NCBI RefSeq assembly: GCF_001053095.1
Contig: NZ_CGBP01000039.1
Span: 1 to 35,600, forward strand
Source: Yersinia similis
GTDB taxonomy: Bacteria; Pseudomonadota; Gammaproteobacteria; Enterobacterales; Enterobacteriaceae
Length of the DNA stretch: 35,600 nucleotides
Direction: 5' to 3'
Notes under the pieces: generated by a model
Seen by the model: only the letters and a program-made list of their open reading frames with translations
Databases searched by the model: none
Told to the model about the DNA's origin: nothing
Translations under genes and position numbers: made by a program
Shown: one piece after another, positions 1 to 9,838 of the stretch
Layout: every line of letters starts with the position of its first letter
Numbering within the stretch: position 1 is the stretch's first letter

Positions 1-477
1 GATCTCTAAAAATGAATGGGTCGTTTTGGTGGGATACTTACACCATAACCGGTCTTTCTGACAGACTGTACGAGATGACCTCGCCATTAAACACGTCCAG
101 CAGCGGTGAGAGATAAAGTTTCTCACCATTTATAGCGAATTCAGTGACATCAGTTACCCATTTTTCGTTCGGTTTTTCTGCACTGAAGTCACGTCTGAGG
201 ATGTTAGGTGCAACCGTACCAACCTGACCTTTCCAGGCGCGGTATTTTTTTACCCGGATAGCCGCCACCAGGGACATATCCCCCATCAGTCGCTGAACAG
301 TTTTGTGATTAATCAGATATCCACAACGCCTGAGTGCTAGTGTGATGCGGCGGTAACCATACCGGCCTTTATGGTAATGTTGTACGGCGGAGAGCCGTAG
401 CTCAAGTGAAAATTTAGGATTACCCATAAAAACTGCACCTTAATCAGTTGGGCGTCCAACTTTTGGGGTGCAGTCCA
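1..477 (-). mobile_element. IS3-family insertion sequence remnant (IS150-like), internally deleted and truncated
   Basis: One end is visible. Read on the minus strand from 477, the sequence starts TGGACTGCACCCCAAAAG, typical of IS150-group terminal repeats, and a short leader follows to an ATG at 427. The single reading frame joins an OrfA-like start to the middle of OrfB, so the element has lost several hundred internal bases. The reading frame stops at 38, before the last catalytic Glu would appear, and the sequence beyond no longer resembles an IS3 transposase. The far end of the element is therefore missing or lies outside the window. Family assignment is by recalled motif similarity. The exact IS name is not known. 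The element is non-autonomous. Confidence 0.8.
38..427 (-). pseudogene. IS3-family transposase remnant, OrfA start fused to OrfB, C-terminus lost
   Basis: The frame encodes 129 aa, against roughly 170 aa for OrfA plus about 280 aa for OrfB in intact IS150-like elements. Residues 1 to about 18 (MGNPKFSLELRLSAVQHY) look like the first helix of OrfA, the helix-turn-helix protein. From about residue 19 the text HKGRYGYRRITLAL is OrfB-like, followed by the start of the rve integrase core. The first catalytic Asp is in WVTDVTEF and the second in LLDVFNGEVISY. The third acidic residue of the DDE triad is absent because the frame ends at SERPVMV. The OrfA-OrfB join is best explained by an internal deletion, perhaps at a short shared stretch near HYHKG. 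It cannot be an active transposase. Confidence 0.78.
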
Positions 478-481
478 ATCT

Positions 482-634
482 CTGCGGGCTTACTGGTTCG
501 CAGAAAAAGCCTACGCAATGATGATTGATTCATATGCCGAATTATTTTTATCAAAAGCCAGAGAAACAGCCAAAGAGCTTTCAGTTCGTGTATCACTGGA
601 TTATGACGTAGCTGTCGCCCTCACCTTAAATTAA
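482..634 (+). pseudogene. 3' tail of an unidentified gene adjoining the IS end
   Basis: An open frame runs out of the IS end and encodes about 50 residues, from LRAYWFAEKAYAMM to DYDVAVALTLN, ending at a TAA at 632-634. It has no credible start of its own in this stretch: the in-frame ATG codons at 518 and 521 have no ribosome-binding site. The composition is normal coding-like. I do not recognise the family. The simplest reading is the C-terminal end of a gene cut by the insertion sequence, whose 5' part was removed or lies left of the window. It could also be a chance open frame. Confidence 0.4.
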
Positions 635-953
635 GGCAATGTGATGAACGCCGTGATATTTTCCATATTACGGCCATATTCATTAACATTAATAATGGTT
701 AATACTGAGTTCAAGATAACCGCGAAAAGAGCCAATAGTATTTCTATAAGGCCTCAATATGATTACCACCTCATAGATTTACTTATGTAAAACAATAAGG
801 ATGTTGTCTTTTTATTTAAAAAAATCAAATAAATATCCTGATTTTAAATTAGATTAACTAATACTGATAGTATCGCTTAGAAAATCTCAGTCGCGTTGAT
901 ATGGCTTTGTGATTACTCTGCAGCCTTTCATTGCCTCCAACATTTGATTCATT
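635..953. other. AT-rich non-coding stretch upstream of yicG
   Basis: No open frame of useful length, RNA hairpin with T-run, or known repeat is evident. The A/T content is high around 780-870, with several A and T runs. The yicG promoter presumably lies in the last 100 bases, but I cannot point to a convincing -35/-10 pair. Confidence 0.5.
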
Positions 954-1571
954 ATGCTACTCAGTATTCTTTATATTATTGGTATCACCGCTGAAGCCAT
1001 GACCGGGGCTCTGGCCGCGGGCCGCCGCCAAATGGATATGTTTGGCGTTATTATTATTGCCTCAGCGACCGCAATTGGCGGTGGCTCAGTTAGAGATATG
1101 CTTTTGGGCCACTATCCACTTGGTTGGGTTAAGCATCCTGAATACATTGTGATCGTCGCCATCGCAGCGATCGTCACCACTTGGATGGCCCCGTTGATGA
1201 AGCATTTACGCCATCTATTTTTAGTGCTTGATGCCATTGGGCTGATTGTTTTCTCAATTATTGGCGCACAAATTGCTCTCGATATGGGCCATAGTACTAT
1301 TATTGCTGCTATTGCCGCCGTGATTACTGGTGTCTTTGGTGGCGTACTACGCGATATGCTCTGCAACTGTATTCCCTTAGTATTTCAGAAAGAGATTTAT
1401 GCAGGCATCTCATTTGCGGCAGCTTGGATTTACATTGCTCTGCAATACACGCCGCTGTCCCATAATTGGGTCATTATTATTACGCTCATCACCGGGCTTA
1501 GCGCCAGATTACTCGCCTTACGGTTCCGGCTTGGCCTGCCTGTATTCAAATACGAGCACTCAGACCATTAA
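954..1571 (+). CDS. yicG: YicG, TRIC-family (UPF0126) inner-membrane protein
   Basis: The 205-aa product has the same length and near-identical sequence to E. coli YicG as I recall it. It is an inner-membrane protein of the UPF0126 family, now classed with trimeric intracellular cation (TRIC) channels. The fold is two copies of a three-helix unit, and both copies are visible: residues about 5-90 contain [11 protein letters not shown] and residues about 90-175 contain GGVLRDMLC. The matched Gly-Gly-x-x-RDML motifs kink the helices that line the pore. The start at 954 gives [18 protein letters not shown], matching the family N-terminus. It converges on ligB with only a 19-base gap. The physiological role in bacteria is unsettled, so only monovalent-cation channel-like activity should be inferred. 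Confidence 0.93.
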   Translation: MLLSILYIIGITAEAMTGALAAGRRQMDMFGVIIIASATAIGGGSVRDMLLGHYPLGWVKHPEYIVIVAIAAIVTTWMAPLMKHLRHLFLVLDAIGLIVFSIIGAQIALDMGHSTIIAAIAAVITGVFGGVLRDMLCNCIPLVFQKEIYAGISFAAAWIYIALQYTPLSHNWVIIITLITGLSARLLALRFRLGLPVFKYEHSDH

Positions 1572-1590
1572 GTTATAGCCCTCGGAGGAT

Positions 1591-3336
<1,746 letters not shown>

Positions 3337-3546
3337 CTACCCGTCGAAGCCTAAAAGAGTAAAATGCGTACAGTGCCGAAAAATACTTTCGTGATTGCTG
3401 CAACAAACCGAAATGACACAATATTCCTCGCAAAATAAGAAAACCAAGCTGGTTATGGGCAAAACATTCAGGTGAAATGTGTTGTAACGCTGCATGACGC
3501 GTGACACCCGTGTATACTGTGCGGAGATTCACACTTCTGCTTTCTA

Positions 3547-3668
3547 TATACACCCAAAGTAATTGGTGTTGCGGGTAGGTAACGAGCGAGTCCCGGTGAG
3601 TTGGTTAAAGCCAGTCATTCGAGAAAGGGCTGCTAACACTGCTGCAACCTCAAGGTAAGAAGGGTATA
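3547..3668. repeat. ERIC palindrome in the gmk leader
   Basis: The element is about 122 bp, bounded by TATACACCC at the left and GGGTATA at the right. Internal ERIC-like text includes AACGAGCGAG and GGGCTGCTAACAC, and the ends are complementary. It lies 26 bases before the gmk start. If gmk is transcribed from upstream of it, the RNA would carry a long hairpin just before the start codon. A possible -10 box (TATACT, 3513-3518) lies upstream of the element, but I found no good -35. Confidence 0.75.
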
Positions 3669-3694
3669 CCAACCTAATCAATTGAAACGTCATC

Positions 3695-4318
3695 ATGGTT
3701 CAAGGTACGCTATACATAGTTTCCGCGCCCAGCGGGGCAGGGAAATCAAGCCTGATTCAGGCTTTGTTAAAAACACAACCGCTGTACGACACGCAGGTTT
3801 CAATTTCCCATACCACGCGTGCTAAACGTCCAGGGGAGAATCACGGCGAGCATTACTTCTTTGTTTCTGAAAAAGAGTTTTGCCAGATGATTGATGATGA
3901 TGCTTTTCTTGAGCATGCCAAAGTATTTGAAAATTACTACGGTACCTCACGTCTGGCTATTGAGCAGGTTCTTGCAACTGGGGTTGATGTCTTTTTAGAT
4001 ATTGACTGGCAAGGAGCGCAACAGATTCGCGCAAAAATGCCAACCGCTCGCAGTATTTTCATCTTGCCGCCATCCAAAACAGAATTGGATCGCCGTTTAC
4101 GCGGTCGTGGGCAGGATAGCGAAGAAGTTATCGCTAAGCGTATGGAGCAAGCTGTCGCAGAGATGGCCCATTACGCAGAGTATGATTATTTAATCGTAAA
4201 TGATGATTTCAATCTGGCTTTGTCTGATCTGAAAACCATTATTCGCGCAGAACGACTGCGTTTAGGCCGCCAGAAACAGCGGCATGACGCTTTAATCAGC
4301 AAATTATTGGCGGACTGA
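3695..4318 (+). CDS. gmk: guanylate kinase
   Basis: Guanylate kinase phosphorylates GMP (and dGMP) to GDP with ATP and is essential for making GTP and (p)ppGpp precursors. The 207-aa product matches E. coli Gmk almost end to end. The P-loop [10 protein letters not shown] is at residues 10-19. The GMP-binding segment [21 protein letters not shown] follows at about 36-57, with the conserved Ser, Arg and Tyr that contact the guanine and phosphate. The lid and C-terminal Arg-rich segment are intact. It is the first gene of the gmk-rpoZ-spoT-trmH-recG run. The ribosome-binding site is weak, and an ERIC element occupies the leader. Confidence 0.97.
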   Translation: MVQGTLYIVSAPSGAGKSSLIQALLKTQPLYDTQVSISHTTRAKRPGENHGEHYFFVSEKEFCQMIDDDAFLEHAKVFENYYGTSRLAIEQVLATGVDVFLDIDWQGAQQIRAKMPTARSIFILPPSKTELDRRLRGRGQDSEEVIAKRMEQAVAEMAHYAEYDYLIVNDDFNLALSDLKTIIRAERLRLGRQKQRHDALISKLLAD

Positions 4319-4372
4319 ACAGAGTTTCAGTATCATGCCCAGTCATTTCGTCACCTGTGGAGTAGCAGAATT

Positions 4373-4648
4373 ATGGCACGCGTAACTGTTCAAGACGCTG
4401 TAGAGAAAATTGGTAACCGTTTTGACCTGGTGTTGGTCGCTGCTCGTCGGGCACGTCAAATCCAGTCCGGCGGTAAAGACGCACTGGTTCCAGAAGAGAA
4501 CGATAAAGTTACTGTAATCGCGTTACGTGAGATCGAAGAAGGCCTGATCACCAATCAGATTCTCGATGTTCGTGAGCGCCAAGAGCAGCAAGAGCAGGAA
4601 GCCGCAGAGATCCAAGCGGTTACCGCCATTGCTGAAGGTCGTCGTTAA
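4373..4648 (+). CDS. rpoZ: RNA polymerase omega subunit
   Basis: The 91-aa product is the omega subunit, which latches the beta-prime C-terminus and, together with beta-prime, forms ppGpp site 1 in E. coli polymerase. The sequence opens [29 protein letters not shown], the invariant family core. The MARVT motif that contacts ppGpp in E. coli is intact. The Glu/Gln-rich tail (residues about 70-85) is also typical. It lies 54 bases after gmk and 19 bases before spoT, so it is almost certainly co-transcribed with spoT. The pairing of a ppGpp-binding polymerase subunit with the ppGpp hydrolase is conserved in gamma-proteobacteria. GTGGAG upstream serves as ribosome-binding site. Confidence 0.97.
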
Positions 4649-4667
4649 TTAGACTGCGAGTCTGCCT

Positions 4668-6776
4668 TTGTACCTGTTTGAAAGCCTGAATCTGCTGATT
4701 CAACGTTACCTGCCAGAGGAGCAGATTAAGCGCCTCAAACAGGCATATCTTGTCGCACGTGATGCTCACGAGGGGCAGACACGCTCCAGCGGTGAGCCTT
4801 ATATTACTCACCCGGTTGCTGTGGCCTGTATTCTCGCTGAGATGCGGCTCGACTACGAAACCTTAATGGCGGCGCTATTACATGACGTCATTGAAGATAC
4901 ACCTGCTACATATCAAGATATGGAACAGTTGTTTGGGAAAAGCGTAGCCGAGTTAGTCGAGGGGGTATCTAAACTCGATAAACTGAACTTCCGTGACAAG
5001 AAAGAAGCCCAGGCAGAAAACTTCCGCAAAATGATCATGGCGATGGTGCAAGATATCCGCGTCATTTTGATCAAACTGGCTGACCGCACGCACAATATGC
5101 GCACACTGGGCTCTTTGCGTCCGGATAAACGTCGGCGCATTGCTCGCGAAACCCTTGAGATATACAGCCCACTCGCCCACCGGCTGGGTATTCATCATTT
5201 AAAAACCGAGCTGGAAGAGCTAGGTTTTGAAGCACTCTATCCCAATCGCTATCGCGTCATTAAAGAAGTGGTAAAAGCCGCGCGCGGTAACCGCAAAGAG
5301 ATGATTCAGAAAATCCTCGCGGAGATTGAAGGGCGCTTGACCGAGGCTGGCATTCCTTGCCGGGTCAGTGGCCGTGAGAAGCATCTGTATTCCATCTACT
5401 GCAAGATGCACCTGAAAGAACAACGCTTCCATTCAATCATGGATATCTATGCTTTTCGGGTTATCGTCAAAGAAGTCGATACTTGCTACCGCGTGTTGGG
5501 CCAGGCTCACAGCCTGTATAAACCCCGCCCTGGGCGCGTAAAAGACTATATTGCCATCCCTAAAGCTAACGGCTACCAATCGTTACATACGTCATTAATC
5601 GGTCCCCATGGCGTACCGGTAGAAGTACAAATCCGTACTGAAGATATGGATCAGATGGCCGAAATGGGGGTTGCTGCGCACTGGGCTTATAAAGAACAAG
5701 GTGAGTCCGGCACCACTGCTCAAATCCGTGCTCAGCGGTGGATGCAAAGCCTACTGGAGTTACAACAAAGCGCGGGTAGCTCATTTGAATTTATTGAAAG
5801 CGTGAAATCTGATTTATTCCCCGATGAGATTTACGTTTTCACCCCGGAAGGGCGCATTGTGGAATTACCTGCTGGTGCCACACCGGTCGATTTTGCCTAT
5901 GTTGTGCATACCGATATCGGCCATGCCTGCGTAGGTGCCCGTGTTGATCGTCAGCCATACCCGCTATCCCAACCACTGAGTAGTGGTCAAACGGTTGAGA
6001 TTATTACCGCTCCTGGAGCCAGGCCAAATGCTGCCTGGCTGAATTTTGTCGTCAGTTCAAAAGCCCGAGCCAAAATACGTCAATTACTGAAAAATCTTAA
6101 ACGTGATGAATCGGTCAGCCTTGGCCGCCGGTTACTGAATCATGCATTAGGAAATGGGCGTAAACTCTCTGATATTTCTGAAGAAAATATCAAACACGAG
6201 TTGGATAGAATGAAACTGGCTACGGTAGATGACTTGCTGGCAGAAATTGGTTTAGGTAATGCCATGAGCGTAGTGGTAGCTAAAAACCTATTGGGCGATC
6301 CATCAACACTGGCCACCTCTGCTTCGGGTACCCGCAAGTTACCGATCAAAGGTGCCGATGGGGTACTTATCACGTTTGCCAAGTGCTGCCGTCCAATCCC
6401 AGGTGACCCTATTATCGCCCATATCAGCCCAGGTAAAGGGTTGGTTATTCATCACGAATCCTGTCGGAATATCCGTGGTTACCAGAAAGAGCCTGAGAAA
6501 TTTATGGCTGTAGAATGGGACCAAGAGACCGAGCAAGAGTTTATTGCCGAAATTAAAGTCGATATGTTTAACCAACAAGGCGCGCTTGCCAATCTGACCG
6601 CTGCGATTAACGCTGCTGAATCCAATATTCAGAGTTTGAATACAGAAGAAAAAGATGGCCGGGTATATAGCGCCTTTATTCGCCTGACCACTCGGAACCG
6701 GGTCCATCTGGCTAATATTATGCGTAAAATCCGTATCATGCCAGATGTGGTTAAAGTTAGCCGTAATCGTAATTAA
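4668..6776 (+). CDS. spoT: bifunctional (p)ppGpp synthetase/hydrolase SpoT
   Basis: SpoT degrades (p)ppGpp and weakly makes it in response to carbon, fatty-acid, iron and phosphate stress. The protein is 702 aa, the E. coli length. The hydrolase HD domain is N-terminal, with the motif His72-Asp73 in LLHDVIEDTP. The synthetase-like domain follows at about 200-340 (GREKHLYSIYCKM, DIYAFRVIV, NGYQSLHTS). A TGS domain (about 386-447, DEIYVFTPEGRIVELPAG) then precedes a helical/zinc-finger-like region with ITFAKCCRPIPGD. The ACT domain is at the end (about 627-702). The start codon is TTG at 4668, as in E. coli, which points to deliberately modest translation. It ends 5 bases before trmH. Confidence 0.97.
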   Translation: MYLFESLNLLIQRYLPEEQIKRLKQAYLVARDAHEGQTRSSGEPYITHPVAVACILAEMRLDYETLMAALLHDVIEDTPATYQDMEQLFGKSVAELVEGVSKLDKLNFRDKKEAQAENFRKMIMAMVQDIRVILIKLADRTHNMRTLGSLRPDKRRRIARETLEIYSPLAHRLGIHHLKTELEELGFEALYPNRYRVIKEVVKAARGNRKEMIQKILAEIEGRLTEAGIPCRVSGREKHLYSIYCKMHLKEQRFHSIMDIYAFRVIVKEVDTCYRVLGQAHSLYKPRPGRVKDYIAIPKANGYQSLHTSLIGPHGVPVEVQIRTEDMDQMAEMGVAAHWAYKEQGESGTTAQIRAQRWMQSLLELQQSAGSSFEFIESVKSDLFPDEIYVFTPEGRIVELPAGATPVDFAYVVHTDIGHACVGARVDRQPYPLSQPLSSGQTVEIITAPGARPNAAWLNFVVSSKARAKIRQLLKNLKRDESVSLGRRLLNHALGNGRKLSDISEENIKHELDRMKLATVDDLLAEIGLGNAMSVVVAKNLLGDPSTLATSASGTRKLPIKGADGVLITFAKCCRPIPGDPIIAHISPGKGLVIHHESCRNIRGYQKEPEKFMAVEWDQETEQEFIAEIKVDMFNQQGALANLTAAINAAESNIQSLNTEEKDGRVYSAFIRLTTRNRVHLANIMRKIRIMPDVVKVSRNRN

Positions 6777-6781
6777 CGCCT

Positions 6782-7474
6782 ATGAATCCTCAACGCTATG
6801 CGCGGATTTGTGACATGCTTGCCACCAGACAACCCGATTTAACGGTCTGTCTGGAGCAAGTCCACAAACCTCATAATGTATCCGCCATTATTCGAACTGC
6901 CGATGCCGTGGGCATCCATCAAATTCATGCCATCTGGCCAACAACGCAAATGTATACTCGGCTTTCCTCTGCCGCAGGCAGTAATAGCTGGGTTCAAGTC
7001 AAAACACATCCCCATATTGCTGATGCGATTACCTATCTAAAATCACAAAACATGCAGATTTTGGCGACACATCTATCTGATAAGGCTGTTGATTTTCGTG
7101 AAATCGATTATACCCGCCCTACTTGTATTTTAATGGGCCAGGAAAAAACTGGTATTTCACAAGAAGCGCTGGCACTGGCCGATCAAGACATCATCATTCC
7201 GATGATCGGCATGGTACAGTCGCTGAATGTTTCTGTCGCTTCCGCGCTAATTTTATATGAAGCACAGCGGCAACGGCAGAATGCCGGGATGTATAAACGT
7301 ACACACAGCGTTCTGGCAGAGAGTGAGCAGCAACGGCTATTGTTTGAAGGGGGTTATCCGGTATTGGCACACGTTGCCAAACGTAAAAATCTCCCCCAAC
7401 CTCATATTGATGAACAAGGCCAAATCGTTGCCGATGCGCAATGGTGGTCGGCCATGCAAGCCACGGAGTCTTAA
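6782..7474 (+). CDS. trmH: tRNA (guanosine-18-2'-O)-methyltransferase
   Basis: TrmH (SpoU) methylates the ribose 2'-OH of G18 in the D-loop of tRNAs using S-adenosylmethionine. The 230-aa product has the SPOUT trefoil-knot motifs in order: motif 1 NVSAIIRTADAVGI (about 33-46), motif 2 ILMGQEKTGIS (about 118-128), and motif 3 IPMIGMVQSLNVSVASALIL (about 138-157). A TrmH-type C-terminal extension follows. The catalytic Arg is the one in IIRTADA. It starts 5 bases after spoT and its TAA directly abuts the recG ATG, so translation of the three genes is likely coupled. Confidence 0.96.
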   Translation: MNPQRYARICDMLATRQPDLTVCLEQVHKPHNVSAIIRTADAVGIHQIHAIWPTTQMYTRLSSAAGSNSWVQVKTHPHIADAITYLKSQNMQILATHLSDKAVDFREIDYTRPTCILMGQEKTGISQEALALADQDIIIPMIGMVQSLNVSVASALILYEAQRQRQNAGMYKRTHSVLAESEQQRLLFEGGYPVLAHVAKRKNLPQPHIDEQGQIVADAQWWSAMQATES

Positions 7475-9556
7475 ATGAAAGGCCGCCTACTGGATGCCGT
7501 ACCCCTCAGTACACTTTCCGGAGTTGGCGCAAGTCAGGCTGGAAAACTCGCCAAGATAGGTTTGGAAACCATTCAGGACCTGCTGCTGCACCTTCCGTTA
7601 CGTTATGAGGATCGCACTCGTCTATATCGTATTGGTGATCTGCTGCCCGGTCTTTCGGTCACCGTTGAAGGTGAAGTTCTACGCTCTGATATCAGCTTTG
7701 GCCGCCGCCGTATGATGACCTGTCAAATCAGCGATGGTAGCGGCGTTCTCACCCTGCGATTTTTTAACTTCAATGCGGCAATGAAAAACAGCCTGTCAGT
7801 AGGCAAACATGTCATTGCTTATGGTGAAGCCAAGCGGGGTAATAACGGGCCAGAAATCATTCACCCTGAATATCGGGTTCATGGCGAGAATATTGGCGTT
7901 GAATTACAGGAATCGCTGACACCAGTCTATCCCACGACCGAGGGCATTCGTCAGGCAACCCTGCGCAAACTTATCGATCAGGCGCTGGCAATGCTGGATA
8001 CCTGTGTTATTGCTGAGTTACTGCCAATTGAATTGAGCCGTTCTCTCATCAGCCTGCCTGAAGCGATCCATACTCTGCATCGCCCTCCGGCAGATATTCA
8101 ATTAGCTGATTTAGAACAAGGGAAACACCCCGCTCAACGGCGTCTGGTCATGGAGGAACTGCTGGCTCATAACCTCAGTATGTTGGCGGTCAGGGCGGGT
8201 GCACAAAGCTACCGGGCATTGCCGTTGATGGCCGAAGAGCAACTTAAACAACGTTTTCTGGCCGCCCTACCTTTTACGCCTACTCAAGCCCAGCAACGGG
8301 TCGTCGCCGAAATTGAACGGGATATGACCCAAAGTTTCCCGATGATGCGACTGATTCAAGGGGATGTCGGTTCCGGCAAAACACTGGTAGCCGCACTGGC
8401 CGCACTACGGGCCATCGCTCACGGTAAGCAGGTTGCCTTGATGGCACCGACTGAACTACTGGCAGAACAGCACGCCACTACTTTCCGTCAATGGCTGGAA
8501 CCTCTTGGGTTTAGCGTCGGCTGGTTGGCAGGCAAGCAGAAGGGGAAAGCGCGGTTAGCACAACAAGAGGCCGTTGCCAGCGGTCAGGTCTCCATGGTGA
8601 TCGGTACTCACGCCATGTTTCAAGAACAGGTGCAATTCTCGGGGTTAGCACTGGTAATTATTGATGAGCAGCATCGTTTTGGTGTTCACCAGCGCCTCAC
8701 GTTATGGGAAAAAGGTGAGGAGCAAGGTTTCCATCCACATCAATTAATCATGACGGCAACCCCGATCCCAAGAACATTAGCCATGACCGCCTATGCAGAT
8801 CTCGATACCTCCGTGATTGATGAATTACCGCCAGGCAGAACCCCCGTGACAACGGTGGCAATCCCGGATACTCGCCGTAGTGATGTTATTCAGCGGGTTA
8901 AAAACGCGTGTTTGGAAGAGGGTAGGCAAGCGTATTGGGTATGTACTTTGATTGAAGAATCAGAGCTACTGGAGGCTCAGGCTGCCGAAGTGACTTGCGA
9001 AGAACTAAAAATTGCCTTACCGGAAATTAAAGTTGGCTTGGTTCATGGGCGGATGAAAGGCCCTGAAAAACAGAAGGTTATGCTAGCCTTTAAACAGGGT
9101 GAGATACAGTTATTGGTCGCAACCACAGTGATTGAAGTAGGGGTTGATGTGCCCAATGCCAGTTTGATGATTATCGATAACCCCGAGCGACTAGGGCTGG
9201 CACAATTACATCAGTTACGTGGACGTGTCGGGCGCGGTGCCATCGCTTCTCACTGTGTATTACTCTATAAAACACCATTAAGTAAAACTGCCCAAATGCG
9301 GTTGCAGGTATTGCGTGATAGCAATGATGGTTTTGTTATTGCACAGCGAGATTTGGAAATCCGTGGTCCCGGTGAGCTATTGGGTACACGGCAAACAGGT
9401 AGCGCAGAGTTTAAGGTTGCCGACCTACTTCGTGATCAAGCGATGATCCCAGAAGTTCAGCGGGTCGCCCGCCATCTGCATCAACAATACCCTGAACATG
9501 CCAAGGCATTGATAGAACGCTGGTTGCCGGAACGGGCGCGGTATACCAATGCGTAA
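7475..9556 (+). CDS. recG: ATP-dependent DNA helicase RecG
   Basis: RecG regresses stalled replication forks and branch-migrates Holliday junctions and D/R-loops. The 693-aa protein shows the N-terminal wedge/OB domain (about 1-160, with FGRRRMMTCQISDGSG), which binds the branch point. The superfamily-2 helicase core follows: Walker A GDVGSGKT (296-303), DEQH box (397-400), motif III MTATPIPRTLAM, and motif VI QLRGRVGRGAIASHC. The C-terminal hook after helicase domain 2 (EIRGPGELLGTRQTG) is intact. The length matches E. coli RecG. The ATG follows the trmH stop with no gap. It converges on gltS across 282 bases. Confidence 0.97.
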   Translation: MKGRLLDAVPLSTLSGVGASQAGKLAKIGLETIQDLLLHLPLRYEDRTRLYRIGDLLPGLSVTVEGEVLRSDISFGRRRMMTCQISDGSGVLTLRFFNFNAAMKNSLSVGKHVIAYGEAKRGNNGPEIIHPEYRVHGENIGVELQESLTPVYPTTEGIRQATLRKLIDQALAMLDTCVIAELLPIELSRSLISLPEAIHTLHRPPADIQLADLEQGKHPAQRRLVMEELLAHNLSMLAVRAGAQSYRALPLMAEEQLKQRFLAALPFTPTQAQQRVVAEIERDMTQSFPMMRLIQGDVGSGKTLVAALAALRAIAHGKQVALMAPTELLAEQHATTFRQWLEPLGFSVGWLAGKQKGKARLAQQEAVASGQVSMVIGTHAMFQEQVQFSGLALVIIDEQHRFGVHQRLTLWEKGEEQGFHPHQLIMTATPIPRTLAMTAYADLDTSVIDELPPGRTPVTTVAIPDTRRSDVIQRVKNACLEEGRQAYWVCTLIEESELLEAQAAEVTCEELKIALPEIKVGLVHGRMKGPEKQKVMLAFKQGEIQLLVATTVIEVGVDVPNASLMIIDNPERLGLAQLHQLRGRVGRGAIASHCVLLYKTPLSKTAQMRLQVLRDSNDGFVIAQRDLEIRGPGELLGTRQTGSAEFKVADLLRDQAMIPEVQRVARHLHQQYPEHAKALIERWLPERARYTNA

Positions 9557-9631
9557 AGCGTGCAAATGACAGGGCCGATCCCCCCGCCCTATCAGTCCTA
9601 ATATCCTAAATAATTAGTGGTCAATAACCTA

Positions 9632-9649
9632 AGCCTCAAGAATGAGGCT
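9632..9649. other. short hairpin in the recG/gltS gap
   Basis: AGCCTC and GAGGCT form a perfect 6-bp stem with a 6-base loop. There is no T-run after it on either strand, so it is not a clear intrinsic terminator. It may help end recG or gltS transcription. The rest of this gap up to 9749 shows nothing recognisable. Confidence 0.3.
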
Positions 9650-9749
9650 CAGACGGCTGACAAACCCCGATAGCTCGCTCTGAAACGGTGAGGATAGGCG
9701 GGGGAGTATAGCGCCCGCGCCACGTGCACTTTGTCAATAACCTCAGGCT

Positions 9750-9838
9750 TCTTAATTTCCCCAGTCACTCACATAAGTAAGTGGCAGGAACGAGCGAGGG
9801 CTGCTAGCGCACATACCACTCGCAGCATGACGGGTATA
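9750..9838. repeat. truncated ERIC abutting the gltS stop codon
   Basis: The ERIC core CATAAGTAAGTG followed by ACGAGCGAGGGCTGCTA, and the right end GCATGACGGGTATA, are all present. The left third of a 127-bp element is missing. The last base of the GGGTATA end is 9838, immediately next to the gltS TGA (9839-9841 on the minus strand). Confidence 0.75.
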
